DNA from: a virus
IMG/VR virus record: IMGVR_UViG_3300013128_000014
Location: 1 to 37,082 of that record
Direction: 5' to 3' (one strand)
DNA: 37,082 nucleotides
Shown: positions 7,607 to 15,900 of the stretch, piece after piece
Numbering within the stretch: position 1 is the first letter of the stretch
Layout: the number at the start of each line of letters is the position of its first letter
Translations under genes and position numbers: made by a program
Notes under the pieces: generated by a model
Database searches by the model: none
Told to the model about the DNA's origin: nothing
Seen by the model: the letters and a program-made list of their open reading frames with translations, nothing else

Positions 7607-7945
7607 TTGGCTGGCCCCCCTTACACCAATGGGAACGGTGTGCCGCGCGTAGACCGCGGACGTGCGTACCGTGTCCTTGAGAACGGCGAAGTCGAAATTT
7701 ACGACCTCGACTTAGCTGCGTATCTCTCCATGCGAAACGTGCCACTGGCGTCGGCGGAGAGTTTCGGGCGTGAGTTCCTGTTCCACTTCGCGGATCCGGG
7801 TAACCAAATTCCGCAGCTCACGGTAGAATACGTGAACTCAGAAGCAGCGAAGTTCGCTGACGCGCAACGCCGGTTGCGCAAGGTACTCATCTCACGCCCG
7901 AGAAAACAACCATGGCATCAGCCGTCGCAGTCGGAGAAACCGTAG
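7607..7945 (+). CDS. Hypothetical small protein overlapping the connector gene
   Basis: This is a 112-residue reading frame that begins with TTG at 7607. There is no good ribosome site, and an in-frame GTG at 7640 is an alternative start. The core (YRVLENGEVEIYDLDLAAYL, then FHFADPGNQIPQLTVEYVNS) looks like a real mixed alpha/beta protein. The last 11 codons overlap the next gene, which begins at 7912. A short basic helix (AKFADAQRRLRKVLISRPRK) ends it. No family is recognised. The even codon pattern and tight packing support coding, while the start is uncertain. Confidence 0.7.
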   Translation: MAGPPYTNGNGVPRVDRGRAYRVLENGEVEIYDLDLAAYLSMRNVPLASAESFGREFLFHFADPGNQIPQLTVEYVNSEAAKFADAQRRLRKVLISRPRKQPWHQPSQSEKP

Positions 7946-9006
7946 ACCGAATCAAACCGTTGCTGTTCTTCGCCCATCAGCGAGATGGGAAGTTGGCGGA
8001 CGTGTTTGAGTTGCGACGCATGGTCCGCACTGTCCCGGTGGGTGGCGCCAGTGTCGTCGTCGTGGCTGACGCGGCTTTGGACATCACCGACACCGGCATG
8101 CGGGTGGACACGGGCGTCTACGCTGCGGGCTTCACCGCCACTGGTATGACCCCGGGCACCCACGAGATCGTGTGGAGTTTCCGGCGCACCGCTGTCACGG
8201 ATCCGTTGGAGACGGTGTACCAGCGGTTTGAGGTTCTTGACCCAGCGAAGTTCGCCAGTGGCGCGCAGTACGTCGGGTACGGCGATTCAGTTTTCTACCG
8301 AACCAAGTCCGAGTTTGCATCGTGCCCGGTGGGCGACATGCAGATGGCGATCAACAACGCCTCGCGCGAAATCGAGCGACTGACCGGACGATTCTTCGGC
8401 CCGCGGTACGCAACGCTCAAGCTCGACACCAAGCAGACGCGCACCATCTTCCTGCAAGAACCCATCATCGGTGTCAGCCATGTTGCGGTCGAATCGGGCG
8501 TGAATGGCGTGAACGTCAGCACCTCGGAAATCTCCCTCGACGGTCTGCGCGTCTACGCACGGCACCTCAACGGAGGACCCATGGACCCGGACGATCGCGA
8601 CGACCCGCGCATCGAGGTGGAACGCTTCGAGGGGATCACCTTCCAATCAATCTCTGCGTTCCCCGAAGGTCCGCAAGTCACGCACGTCACAGGTGTGTTC
8701 GGCTACACCGACGCCGATGGTTCCCCGTTCGGGCGCGTGCCCCTCCCTCTCGTGCGCGCTGTTGGCATCATGGCCTTGCGTGAGACCGGCGACTTCTTCG
8801 CGACCAACCCGACCATCTCCGAGCCGGGCTCCATCACCATGATGAAGACCCGTGACCAGGCGATCGCCTTCCGCAACAGCGGAGGCGGCAGTGGCGGTGG
8901 TGGCGGACGCACCGGACGTGCTGCGTATGGCGGCCTGACGGGCGACGACATCCTCGACGGCATCCTCATGAGCTACGTGCGGCCCCCACACATGCGAGCG
9001 GTGTAA
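7912..9006 (+). CDS. Head-tail connector / neck adaptor protein
   Basis: This is a 364-residue protein. The N-terminal 110 residues look like an immunoglobulin-type beta domain (DTGVYAAGFTATGMTPGTHE). From about residue 140, MAINNASREIERLTGRFFG opens a helical segment typical of head-tail adaptor (gp6-like) proteins that seat on the portal. It is followed by a beta hairpin region around TIFLQEPIIGVSHVAVESG, also usual in those adaptors. Near residue 325 is a Gly-rich run (SGGGSGGGGG), then GDDILDGILMSYVRP, a common adaptor C-terminus. The stop overlaps the next start (TAATG). The N-terminal fused beta domain is not typical. The adaptor call rests on pattern and position. Confidence 0.72.
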   Translation: MASAVAVGETVDRIKPLLFFAHQRDGKLADVFELRRMVRTVPVGGASVVVVADAALDITDTGMRVDTGVYAAGFTATGMTPGTHEIVWSFRRTAVTDPLETVYQRFEVLDPAKFASGAQYVGYGDSVFYRTKSEFASCPVGDMQMAINNASREIERLTGRFFGPRYATLKLDTKQTRTIFLQEPIIGVSHVAVESGVNGVNVSTSEISLDGLRVYARHLNGGPMDPDDRDDPRIEVERFEGITFQSISAFPEGPQVTHVTGVFGYTDADGSPFGRVPLPLVRAVGIMALRETGDFFATNPTISEPGSITMMKTRDQAIAFRNSGGGSGGGGGRTGRAAYGGLTGDDILDGILMSYVRPPHMRAV

Positions 9007-9539
9007 TGAACATCAGCGTCCCTCTGTTGCTGAGCTTGGTTGACGTTGTGATTCTGCGCCGAAATGCGCCGGGGACACGTGCGCTCAATCCGCCCGGTGC
9101 TGCATCTAGTGGCATGGACGACATCTTCCGTGAGCCGGTTGTGTACGACACACAGAGCGGCGCGCAAACAGAGGGCCGCGAAGATGCAATGCAGTACCAA
9201 CCCCCGATTCGGGTGCAGTGCCAAGTTGAAACCACCATGTACAACCTGCTTAACACGGTGGCGAGCGGCAACATCCCGGATAGCCAAGTTATTTTCGTCA
9301 CGCATCGCAAGCAGCTTCGAGAGTTGGGCTTGATTGATCCAGTCACCGGCAACGCGTTGATTCGCACAGGTGACTTGGTGACATCGTTGGAGCGCACGAA
9401 CCAGGGTGTAACTGTGTTGACGTTCCCCGGCAAAGGACTCTACATCACCGAGGTGCGCCCCGCGTCTTGGGGCTTCGGCATCGACGGCCACGATCTTCAT
9501 CTGATCATTGCAGAACCGCGAGACCAAGGCAGCAGATAA
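9006..9539 (+). CDS. Neck / head-completion protein candidate
   Basis: This is a 177-residue protein translated through TAATG overlaps at both ends. It contains VQCQVETTMYNLLNTVASGN, then QVIFVTHRKQLRELGLIDP and GDLVTSLERTNQGVTVLTFP, a beta-rich pattern. It sits between the connector and a gp10-like tail-completion protein, where contractile phages encode a stopper or head-completion protein (XkdH-type). The sequence does not allow a named family with confidence. The short hydrophobic N-terminus (SVPLLLSLVDVVIL) is most likely a buried strand rather than a signal peptide, given the phage context. Confidence 0.7.
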   Translation: MNISVPLLLSLVDVVILRRNAPGTRALNPPGAASSGMDDIFREPVVYDTQSGAQTEGREDAMQYQPPIRVQCQVETTMYNLLNTVASGNIPDSQVIFVTHRKQLRELGLIDPVTGNALIRTGDLVTSLERTNQGVTVLTFPGKGLYITEVRPASWGFGIDGHDLHLIIAEPRDQGSR

Positions 9540-10219
9540 TGGGCCGGAAGCAGACGTACTTCGTCGTCACCGATCCCAAAGAACTTGTCTCCGAATTTAA
9601 GGTCCTGGGCGGTGTCGCGCACACCGTTGTGGTGCGCGCTCTCAAGGACATCGCCAAACAAGCAGCGAAAATCTATTACGAGAACATCCGAAAAAACAGT
9701 TTTGGGCTGAAAGCACTGAGCCCACACACAATCACGTTTCGGCGTAAAGGAAAACTTGCCGGGGACACACCAGCAAGATCGCGAGTGAATCGTGTAACAC
9801 CGCTGTACTACGGTGGGCAGTCGATGAAAGCTGTGACGACTCACCGTACCGGTAAGGCTGCGTTCACTGTGAAGATCCAAGAAGGTGTAATAATCCGGTA
9901 CTCCGGTCGGTCTGCTGCCAAGAACGCAGAATTGCACGAGAACGGTGGTACAATTACCGGCAAGCGGTATACACGAAAGCAGTTGGCATACTTGCACATC
10001 GTGTATCGCAACAGCGGTGCTCGCGGCAAGTCACGCGACGACAATACACGAAAAGCTCGAACACGTGCTCGGGTTGGTCTGGGGTACAAACGTCAAATCC
10101 CAGCCCGCCCTGCGATCGCGAAAACCCGGGCGATGTTGAAGCCGTTTACGAAAGAACGCATCAAAGCTGCGCAAGAGCAACTGAAGAGTTTGACGAAAGT
10201 CCGTATTCAATTGAGGTAA
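9539..10219 (+). CDS. Tail-completion protein, HK97 gp10 / XkdI-like
   Basis: This is a strongly basic 226-residue protein. The start at ATG 9539 is chosen because it overlaps the previous stop (TAATG); the longer frame from 9467 is shadow sequence. The pattern of an N-terminal helix (VRALKDIAKQAAKIYYENIR) followed by LSPHTITFRRKG and LYYGGQSMKA, then strands and a C-terminal RPAIAKTRAMLKPFTKERI, fits the HK97-gp10/Mu-gpG-type minor tail proteins that join tube and neck. The family is named from sequence pattern and from its place just before the tail terminator candidate. Arg/Lys content is high throughout. Confidence 0.72.
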   Translation: MGRKQTYFVVTDPKELVSEFKVLGGVAHTVVVRALKDIAKQAAKIYYENIRKNSFGLKALSPHTITFRRKGKLAGDTPARSRVNRVTPLYYGGQSMKAVTTHRTGKAAFTVKIQEGVIIRYSGRSAAKNAELHENGGTITGKRYTRKQLAYLHIVYRNSGARGKSRDDNTRKARTRARVGLGYKRQIPARPAIAKTRAMLKPFTKERIKAAQEQLKSLTKVRIQLR

Positions 10220-10222
10220 CCC

Positions 10223-11215
10223 ATGCCTGTACCTACCATCACGACCATCACCCCGGCTGTTGGCCCAACTTCGGGCGACAATGTGGTGCGTATCATCGGC
10301 ACCAATTTCCAACTGCCACCACCCGTGCCCCCCGCGGGTCCGACCCCGGTCGTTCCGCCAAGTGTGCGCGTGTTGTTCGGCGGGGAATCTGCACTCAAAG
10401 TGGAGGTGGATTCCAGCACGTTGTTGCGGGTCTGTGTCCCCCCTTACCGGGGACCTGCGGTCGATGGCGCCCTTCTTCCGGTGACCATCGTTGTCGAGAA
10501 CATCGACGCCAACGGGGTGCTCATCCCCACCGAGACAGTCACAGCAACAGACGCTTACACCTACGAACGCCCGGTGTTGCACAGCACGTCGGCGCGTCCG
10601 AGCGAAGGTCCAGCTCCTGCGACTTTGGTCGCCGCCGCTTTGGTCAACGCGCTTCGTCGGCAGGTCTTGGCGAACACCGTACTCACCACGCACGTCGATT
10701 ATTCCGAGGACGGCAACATGGAGGTTCAGGTTTCCAAGCTGCCGGTGCTGATCCTCCAAGGCCCGAACGTGTCGCGAGACTTGGAGTACTGGCACAATGA
10801 GTCAAAAACAGTGCTGAACCCTGACGGCACGTTTAACGTGCTGCGTCCGCCGTACGTTGAACGACACGCTTACACGATTGTTGGCGTGTCGGACAACGAG
10901 CAGGAAAGCCTGAACATGCAGAACGCCCTCATGCGCATGTTCAACGTGGCCAAATACTTGGGCGTGGACTTGGACCCAGCTGTGCCGGACCCAGACACGC
11001 GCGTACACTTGGTGCTTCAACTGACATCGCCAGCGACCACGACAACCGCCCCCAGCGACGACAACATTCGCACTTTCAACATGACCTGCGAAGTCCGCGG
11101 AATTGAGATTTACGACACGGATCCTGCACAATTGGTGTACCCCGCAGACACGGCGGTGCTCGAAGCTCAGAACCAAGACGGTGGCGTTCCCGAGACAATC
11201 CCAGTCTTCCCCTGA
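10223..11215 (+). CDS. TIG/IPT-domain protein, tail terminator candidate
   Basis: This is a 330-residue protein in two parts. Residues about 5-115 form an IPT/TIG (immunoglobulin-like) domain: TITTITPAVGPTSGDNVVRI, then VRVLFGGESALKVEV and TLLRVCVPP are the hallmarks. From about 130, ATLVAAALVNALRRQVLANT begins a region resembling tail-terminator proteins that cap the tail at the neck, with DLEYWHNESKTV and HAYTIVGVSDNEQESLNMQN. The fusion is unusual because tail terminators are normally single small domains. The TIG domain may be exposed on the virion neck as a collar decoration. The gene is followed by an inverted repeat and promoter candidate, so it probably ends a unit. Confidence 0.7.
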   Translation: MPVPTITTITPAVGPTSGDNVVRIIGTNFQLPPPVPPAGPTPVVPPSVRVLFGGESALKVEVDSSTLLRVCVPPYRGPAVDGALLPVTIVVENIDANGVLIPTETVTATDAYTYERPVLHSTSARPSEGPAPATLVAAALVNALRRQVLANTVLTTHVDYSEDGNMEVQVSKLPVLILQGPNVSRDLEYWHNESKTVLNPDGTFNVLRPPYVERHAYTIVGVSDNEQESLNMQNALMRMFNVAKYLGVDLDPAVPDPDTRVHLVLQLTSPATTTTAPSDDNIRTFNMTCEVRGIEIYDTDPAQLVYPADTAVLEAQNQDGGVPETIPVFP

Positions 11216-11231
11216 CTGGTCCCGCAACAAA

Positions 11232-11262
11232 GTCAACATCCGGCTGTAGTCCGGTTGTTGAC
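11232..11262 (+). promoter_or_regulatory. Inverted repeat overlapping promoter -35
   Basis: Bases 11232-11243 and 11251-11262 form a 12-base stem with one T-T mismatch around a seven-base loop. No strong T-tract follows, so it is not a classic terminator. It overlaps the -35 box at 11258-11263 and could be an operator or weak terminator. Confidence 0.4.
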
Positions 11263-11286
11263 CCCGTTGTTCCGATGGCATACTGT
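11258..11286 (+). promoter_or_regulatory. Candidate sigma70-type promoter before tail operon
   Basis: TTGACC at 11258-11263 matches the -35 consensus at five of six bases. A 17-base spacer leads to TACTGT at 11281-11286, a weak -10. Transcription would start near 11293, only about nine bases before the ATG at 11302. It would serve the small gene at 11302 and the sheath and tube genes. Confidence 0.45.
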
Positions 11287-11301
11287 GTGGCAGAGACCTA
11301 A

Positions 11302-11676
11302 ATGTCAGAGGTTGAAGTCACAAACAAAAGCTCGGCAACGATCGCCTTCGATCTTTACCACTCGCTGTATTGCGAGGTTTCACGTGACTGTCAGTGCGTA
11401 GCGCAAGAAGTGCTACGTCCTGTGCCTCAAGCAGACGGGTCCGTCAAATCCCAATATCAACGGGTCGTTTCACCGCGAGCCATTTACCTGGCTCCCGGTG
11501 AATCTGTCCGTCTACACCCCGCAGTTCTGCGTTTGCCTCTTGTGAAGCAGGCGCAGGCTGAGCGGCGTATCGAGGTCATTCCGGTAGAACCCGCAGTCGT
11601 GCCCACGCCCGTCGTGGAGCCCAAGCCAACGAGCCCCGCGTCCCCGCGGAAAAGCTCGACAACCCCCAAAGACTGA
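11302..11676 (+). CDS. Small protein upstream of sheath, unknown function
   Basis: This is a 124-residue protein, with ATG at 11302 and no clear ribosome site but a promoter candidate close upstream. The first 90 residues look like a small beta domain: ATIAFDLYHSLYCEV, then AIYLAPGESVRLHPAVLRLP, where the ordered 'PGESV' turn resembles neck or tail-associated small domains. Three cysteines occur near residues 29-37. The C-terminal 35 residues form a Pro/Val/Ser-rich disordered tail (PVVEPKPTSPASPRKS). It sits 22 bases before the sheath gene. No family is recognised. Confidence 0.78.
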   Translation: MSEVEVTNKSSATIAFDLYHSLYCEVSRDCQCVAQEVLRPVPQADGSVKSQYQRVVSPRAIYLAPGESVRLHPAVLRLPLVKQAQAERRIEVIPVEPAVVPTPVVEPKPTSPASPRKSSTTPKD

Positions 11677-11698
11677 CCCGTAACGGAGGACCTTTCAA

Positions 11699-13882
11699 AT
11701 GGCCGGTGAACTTCTCTCTTCCAAGATTGTTGTCCAGGAAGTCGCGCCCCGCATCGCAGCTCTGCCGGTTGTGCAGACCGCCGTGTTGGGTGCCGTTGGA
11801 CAAGCAGTCCGCGGACCGCTGAACAGCGCAACCCTCGTGACCTCGTTCGAGGAATACGCGCGCATCTTCGGTGAGTACCGCAGCGGCTTCGAGCTTCCGC
11901 TTGGCGTGCGCCAGTTCTTCCTCCAGGGGGGTCGCACGGCGCACATCGTGCGTGCAGGAACCGGTGGTGCTGCCAGCTCCGGGATCGCCCTGAGCGGGTC
12001 GGATGCCTCGGGCACCGTGCTCAGCGCAAACAGCGCCCCGTTCGACCTTGAACCGGGACAGAACCTGGTCGTCTCCGTCGATGGCGGCGGAGATCAGACA
12101 GCGACCTTCGACGCCGCAGCTGCGTTCGTGACGGCGGGCAACACCGGCCCGTACGCTTTGGCCGACAACGACACGTTGACGCTTCGCATCAATGGTGGCA
12201 GCGTCCAGACCATCACGTTCAACGCGTCCGAGTTTGCGAACATTGCCGCAGCAACGGCGGCAGAAGTCGCTGCGGTCGTCAACGCAGAGGGGTCCGGTCT
12301 TTCCGCAACGGTGAACGCAAACGCTGTCCGCATCACGTCGGACCGTCGTGGCACCAGCTCGATCGTCGAGATCACGGGCGGCACCGGCAACACGATCGGC
12401 AAGCTCAACTTCTCCACCACGCCGGTCAACGGCACGGGCGATGTGGCCAACATCGACTCGGTCACGGCTTCGGAAGTTGCCGCGGTGCTGACGGCGGACG
12501 TGACCGGCGCAACCAGCGTCGTCTCAGGTTCGCAGGTTCGCATCACGTCCAACACCTCGGGCCTGTCCTCCAGCGTCCAGGTGAAAGGCACCTCGACGGC
12601 CATCGCCATCGGGTTCGACAACGCCGTTCACAGCGGGTCGGCTTCGGGCCTCACCTCGTCGTTCACGGCAACGGCATCCTCGGTCGGCACGTGGGGCAAC
12701 ACCGTTGTGCTGTTGGTCCGCCCCGCTTCGTCGGGTGTCGCTTCCGAGTTCAACCTGGAGATCCAGGTCAACGGTGCGGTTGCGGAGCGATTCGCCAACC
12801 TGACGACCCTCACGCCTTCGGCAGCGAACTACGTCTCGACCGTGGTCAACGCGTCGCAGACGGGCTCGTTGTACATCACCGTCGCCGTGAACAACGCTGT
12901 TCGCCCGAACGACAACACGGCTCCGGGCGTCGCGCTCACGGGCGGTGCTGAGCCCACGGTCACGGACACGCAGCTCATCGGCGGAACCTCTCCGTCGCTG
13001 ACCGGTATCCGGGCGCTCGACACGGTGGAGGACGTTACCCTCTTGATTGTGCCGGACGGCGCGACGGTCGGCGTACAGAACGCCATGATCACCTACGCCG
13101 AACTCACTCGTAGTCGCCGCATCTTCGCGGTCCTCGACAGCCCCGTCGGTGCAACAGCAGCCGTGATGCTTACGCACATGGCGTCGCTCACCGCCACCGA
13201 GAACGCGGCTATGTACTGGCCGCGCATTCGCATCCCGAACCCGGACCGCACCGTCTACGGCGCGGACGTTGAGAACATCGTGCAGTCGCACTCCGGTGCG
13301 CTTGCTGGTGTCATGGCCCGCAATGACGCTGGCGTGCCCATCGGCCCGTTCACCAACCCGGCGAACGTGGAAGACGGGCGTCTGTTCGGTGTTGTCGGGC
13401 TTGAGACCTCGGAAGTTCTCGAAGAGGCAAAGCGAGACTTGGTGTTCCCGAAGCGTGTGAACCCGATCGTTCGCGTGAACGGTCAGGGCTTCTTCGCGGA
13501 CGGTGCGCGCACCATGCTCGGCACCAGCAACTTCCCCTCGGTTGGCGAGCGCCGCGGCGTTTCGACCATCGAGATTCAGGCGGTCGCTGCTTTGCAGTTC
13601 GCAAAGAACAAGCCGAACACTCCTGAGTTGCGTGAGCGGGTGGAAAACACGCTCATCCAAATCATCCTCCCCTACGTCCAGGTGGGCGCACTGGCATCGC
13701 GAGATCCCAGCAAGGCGTTCTTCGTGGACGTGTCGGACCAGCTGAACAACGCAGCTGTCCAGGCAGCCGGACAGTTGAAAGCCCGCATCGGCCTCGCCAC
13801 AGCAAAGCCAGCAGAGTTCATCGTGCTGCTCGTCACCCAGGACACTCGCGCACTTGAGGAACTTCTCCAGTCGCAGGGATAA
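11699..13882 (+). CDS. Tail sheath protein with repeated inserted domain
   Basis: The sheath surrounds the tail tube and contracts to drive it into the host. The 727-residue protein has the sheath N-terminus ([20 protein letters not shown], then [17 protein letters not shown]). The conserved C-terminal half has [11 protein letters not shown], a variant [20 protein letters not shown] and [20 protein letters not shown]. Between about residues 100 and 330 is an inserted region, absent from minimal sheaths, that holds two related copies of a beta module near 184-227 and 254-297 ([17 protein letters not shown] versus [17 protein letters not shown], each followed by VRITS). These probably protrude from the sheath surface. 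A GGAGG ribosome site lies eight to ten bases before ATG 11699. Confidence 0.94.
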   Translation: MAGELLSSKIVVQEVAPRIAALPVVQTAVLGAVGQAVRGPLNSATLVTSFEEYARIFGEYRSGFELPLGVRQFFLQGGRTAHIVRAGTGGAASSGIALSGSDASGTVLSANSAPFDLEPGQNLVVSVDGGGDQTATFDAAAAFVTAGNTGPYALADNDTLTLRINGGSVQTITFNASEFANIAAATAAEVAAVVNAEGSGLSATVNANAVRITSDRRGTSSIVEITGGTGNTIGKLNFSTTPVNGTGDVANIDSVTASEVAAVLTADVTGATSVVSGSQVRITSNTSGLSSSVQVKGTSTAIAIGFDNAVHSGSASGLTSSFTATASSVGTWGNTVVLLVRPASSGVASEFNLEIQVNGAVAERFANLTTLTPSAANYVSTVVNASQTGSLYITVAVNNAVRPNDNTAPGVALTGGAEPTVTDTQLIGGTSPSLTGIRALDTVEDVTLLIVPDGATVGVQNAMITYAELTRSRRIFAVLDSPVGATAAVMLTHMASLTATENAAMYWPRIRIPNPDRTVYGADVENIVQSHSGALAGVMARNDAGVPIGPFTNPANVEDGRLFGVVGLETSEVLEEAKRDLVFPKRVNPIVRVNGQGFFADGARTMLGTSNFPSVGERRGVSTIEIQAVAALQFAKNKPNTPELRERVENTLIQIILPYVQVGALASRDPSKAFFVDVSDQLNNAAVQAAGQLKARIGLATAKPAEFIVLLVTQDTRALEELLQSQG

Positions 13883-13922
13883 TTCGTAATCGCGCTCACA
13901 CAAAATCGGAGGAACGTAGACA

Positions 13923-14429
13923 ATGCCATCTCTTGCAAGTGCTCGTCCGCTACACGAGAAATTCAATTTCACCGTGTTGATCAAAGGTGCGGACTCCCTT
14001 CACTTTCAGAAGGCGTCCGAACTCTCCCAGGAAGTCGCGAAGATCGATTACTGGGAAGGTGGGGCCTTGGTTCCAATCAAGCACCCAGGCCGGGTGACGC
14101 TGTCCGACATCACGTTGGAGCGCGGCGTCGGCACGGACCAGGGGCTGCACGACTGGATGCACCAAGTCGCGGACGTGAAGCTCGCGGGCGGAATCGGCGC
14201 AGGCTTGCCTGTTGCGGATTTCACCCGTGAGGTTTCGATCCTGCAACACAACCGCCCCAAGACGGCGTACATCCGAAAGTACAAGTTGTTCGGCGCCTGG
14301 CCGACCAACTACGTCGCGGGTGACTGGGACAACAGCGTGGACGAGGTCATCATCGAGACGGTGACGATCACCTACGACCAGTTCCGCATGGAGAACCCGA
14401 CGGCCAGCAAGGGTCTTTCGAGCGTCTAA
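13923..14429 (+). CDS. Tail tube protein 1 (T4 gp19 family)
   Basis: This is a 168-residue tube subunit that stacks into the inner channel beneath the sheath. The family signature is clear: [20 protein letters not shown], then [20 protein letters not shown] and [15 protein letters not shown], ending with [17 protein letters not shown] and a strand [13 protein letters not shown]. It starts at ATG 13923 with a GGAGG ribosome site. It follows the sheath directly, the standard order in contractile tails. A second, diverged copy follows at 14444; this first copy is the more likely main tube subunit because it sits next to the sheath and has the stronger ribosome site. Confidence 0.9.
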   Translation: MPSLASARPLHEKFNFTVLIKGADSLHFQKASELSQEVAKIDYWEGGALVPIKHPGRVTLSDITLERGVGTDQGLHDWMHQVADVKLAGGIGAGLPVADFTREVSILQHNRPKTAYIRKYKLFGAWPTNYVAGDWDNSVDEVIIETVTITYDQFRMENPTASKGLSSV

Positions 14430-14443
14430 AAAACGGCCTGAGC

Positions 14444-14953
14444 ATGCCAGCTCGCGAACTCTTTGAAGCGTTCAACTTCACCGTTTCGGTTGAAGGTTTC
14501 CCCGAAGAAGGGTTCCACTTTGCGTCATGCAGCGAGTTGGCGTTCTCTCAGGAGCGTATCGGTTTTCGGGAAGCCGGTGCGATCGTCCCCGTCAACGACC
14601 CGGGCTTTGTCGAGTATGACCCAGTCACGCTGACCCGGGGCGCGTCGCGAAACCGGATGCTGTACGACTGGGCCATTGGTGCCGCGTTGGCAGGCCCGGT
14701 GTTCAACTCCGCGGGCTACGTTCGGCGTGAGGTCCAGGTTATCCAGCGTGGACGCGCCCTGGCGTCCAACGGACGTAGCCGCGAGATCATTCAGGTGTAC
14801 ACCCTGCACCGCGCATTCCCGACCAAGTTCGTCGCCGGGGAGTGGGACAACAACAGCGACGCTGTTGTCATCCAGTCCATGACTCTGGCCTACGACTACT
14901 TCACCCTGAAAGTGCGAAAGCACGCAGATCAGCGTCTCGCAACTGGGTTGTAG
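14444..14953 (+). CDS. Tail tube protein 2 (T4 gp19 family paralogue)
   Basis: This 169-residue protein is aligned with the previous one along its full length: FNFTVSVEGF, EAGAIVPVNDPGFVEYDPVT, LTRGASRNRMLYDW, YTLHRAFPTKFVAGEWD and a final VIQSMTLAYDYF. Identity is low by eye, so the duplication is old. Contractile injection systems of the Afp/PVC type also encode a second tube protein that forms the initiator layer between baseplate hub and main tube; the same role is inferred here. It starts 14 bases after the first tube gene without a strong ribosome site, implying lower output. A promoter candidate and paired hairpins follow it. Confidence 0.87.
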   Translation: MPARELFEAFNFTVSVEGFPEEGFHFASCSELAFSQERIGFREAGAIVPVNDPGFVEYDPVTLTRGASRNRMLYDWAIGAALAGPVFNSAGYVRREVQVIQRGRALASNGRSREIIQVYTLHRAFPTKFVAGEWDNNSDAVVIQSMTLAYDYFTLKVRKHADQRLATGL

Positions 14954-14971
14954 CGCAGTACACCTCACCGC

Positions 14972-14980
14972 TGGTATAGT
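14972..14980 (+). promoter_or_regulatory. Candidate extended -10 promoter before tail chaperone
   Basis: TGGTATAGT at 14972-14980 matches an extended -10 (TG-n-TATAGT). No good -35 is found at 17 bases; TTGTAG at 14948 is 21 bases away. The expected start is near 14987, giving a leader of about 53 bases with two hairpins before the ATG at 15040. Confidence 0.45.
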
Positions 14981-14991
14981 GACCCCCAACA

Positions 14992-15028
14992 CCTGCTTTG
15001 CAGGCTTTGGGCATTTCGCCCACGGAGG
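14992..15028 (+). promoter_or_regulatory. Two short hairpins and ribosome site in chaperone leader
   Basis: CCTGC-TTT-GCAGG forms a five-pair hairpin at 14992-15004, and TGGGC-ATTTC-GCCCA a second at 15008-15022. The GGAGG ribosome site at 15024-15028 abuts the second hairpin and lies 11 bases before ATG 15040. The hairpins could tune translation of the chaperone. Neither has a T-tract. Confidence 0.4.
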
Positions 15029-15039
15029 TCACAATACGA

Positions 15040-15900
15040 ATGCGCGTTCAGGAAACATCAAGAGTCGTTTGTCCATCGGGGTTGGTTGGTGAAGTGCGGG
15101 CATTGAGGGTTGCCGAGATCATGGCCATGCAGGACCCGAAAGCCCTGCGGCAAGGCAAGGTCTTCAACCAACTGGTGCAGAGTTGCTGGGTCTCCACGCT
15201 CGAACCCGGCCCATACCACTTCGACATGACGAAGCCGCCGCCTTGGCCGCACATGTTGCACTGTGACAAGATTGTTGCGTTGCGAGAAATTCGCGCGCTG
15301 ACGGGTGGCAGTGACTACGAGTTCGAGATGAAGTGCAGCAGTTGCGAGCATCGCTACATGTGGGTCCAGCCACTGCGCGAGATGCAAACCAAGCCGTTGC
15401 CGCGCGAGACCATCGAGCACGTGCGACAGCAGCAGCTTTTCAAACTCAACATTGGGGACGACTTGGTGGAGTTCCGCCAATTGCTCAACTCCGATGACGA
15501 GCAACTGGTGCGCCTCACACGTGACGGCGTGAACCCCACGACCGCAGGGTTCATTTGCCGCATCGTCAAAGTCACAGGCGGTGACGGCACGCAGTACACG
15601 GACAACCAGGAACTTTCGACGTGGATCGACAACCTGGGTCCGATCGAGTACGACGAATTGGAAATCGGCCTCGACAAGACTGATGGCGGATTGATTCTGG
15701 AAGTCACAGCTGAGTGTCCCAAGTGCGGGTTCTCAGAAGGTGTCGTCGTCCCTTTGCTCCTGTCCATCTCGCGCTCGTCTATCAGGCAATCGAACGTGCT
15801 CGCCAAAGCGAAGATGGAAAAACAGGCGATACCTGGGCACAGCTCAACGATGCCGACACCGACCCAGAATCTCCTAACGGGAGGCTCTGGGGGGACCTAG
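15040..15900 (+). CDS. T4 gp26-like baseplate/tail chaperone, short form
   Basis: This is the 286-residue short form of a protein encoded just before the tape measure, where tail assembly chaperones lie. ATG 15040 is chosen because GGAGG precedes it; the in-frame TTG at 14998 lies inside a hairpin. Motifs are two CxxC pairs, KCSSCEHRYMWVQPL at about residue 107-121 and CPKCGFSEGVVVPL at about 227-240, a zinc-binding pattern typical of the T4 gp26-like family. The middle is helical (LFKLNIGDDLVEFRQLLNS). After VVVPL the reading frame contains a slippery heptamer, and the last 48 residues differ from the -1 frame product. In short form it ends in a Ser/Thr/Gly-rich tail. Confidence 0.78.
   Translation: MRVQETSRVVCPSGLVGEVRALRVAEIMAMQDPKALRQGKVFNQLVQSCWVSTLEPGPYHFDMTKPPPWPHMLHCDKIVALREIRALTGGSDYEFEMKCSSCEHRYMWVQPLREMQTKPLPRETIEHVRQQQLFKLNIGDDLVEFRQLLNSDDEQLVRLTRDGVNPTTAGFICRIVKVTGGDGTQYTDNQELSTWIDNLGPIEYDELEIGLDKTDGGLILEVTAECPKCGFSEGVVVPLLLSISRSSIRQSNVLAKAKMEKQAIPGHSSTMPTPTQNLLTGGSGGT

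Noticed and set aside
12524-13984. 486-residue minus-strand frame opposite the sheath
   Set aside because: Arg/Val/His-rich shadow of the well-supported sheath gene.
15815-15825. A-run in the chaperone gene as the frameshift site
   Set aside because: Kept only as a fallback. The run does not form X-XXY-YYZ in frame with a good P-site re-pairing, whereas CCCTTTG upstream fits fully.
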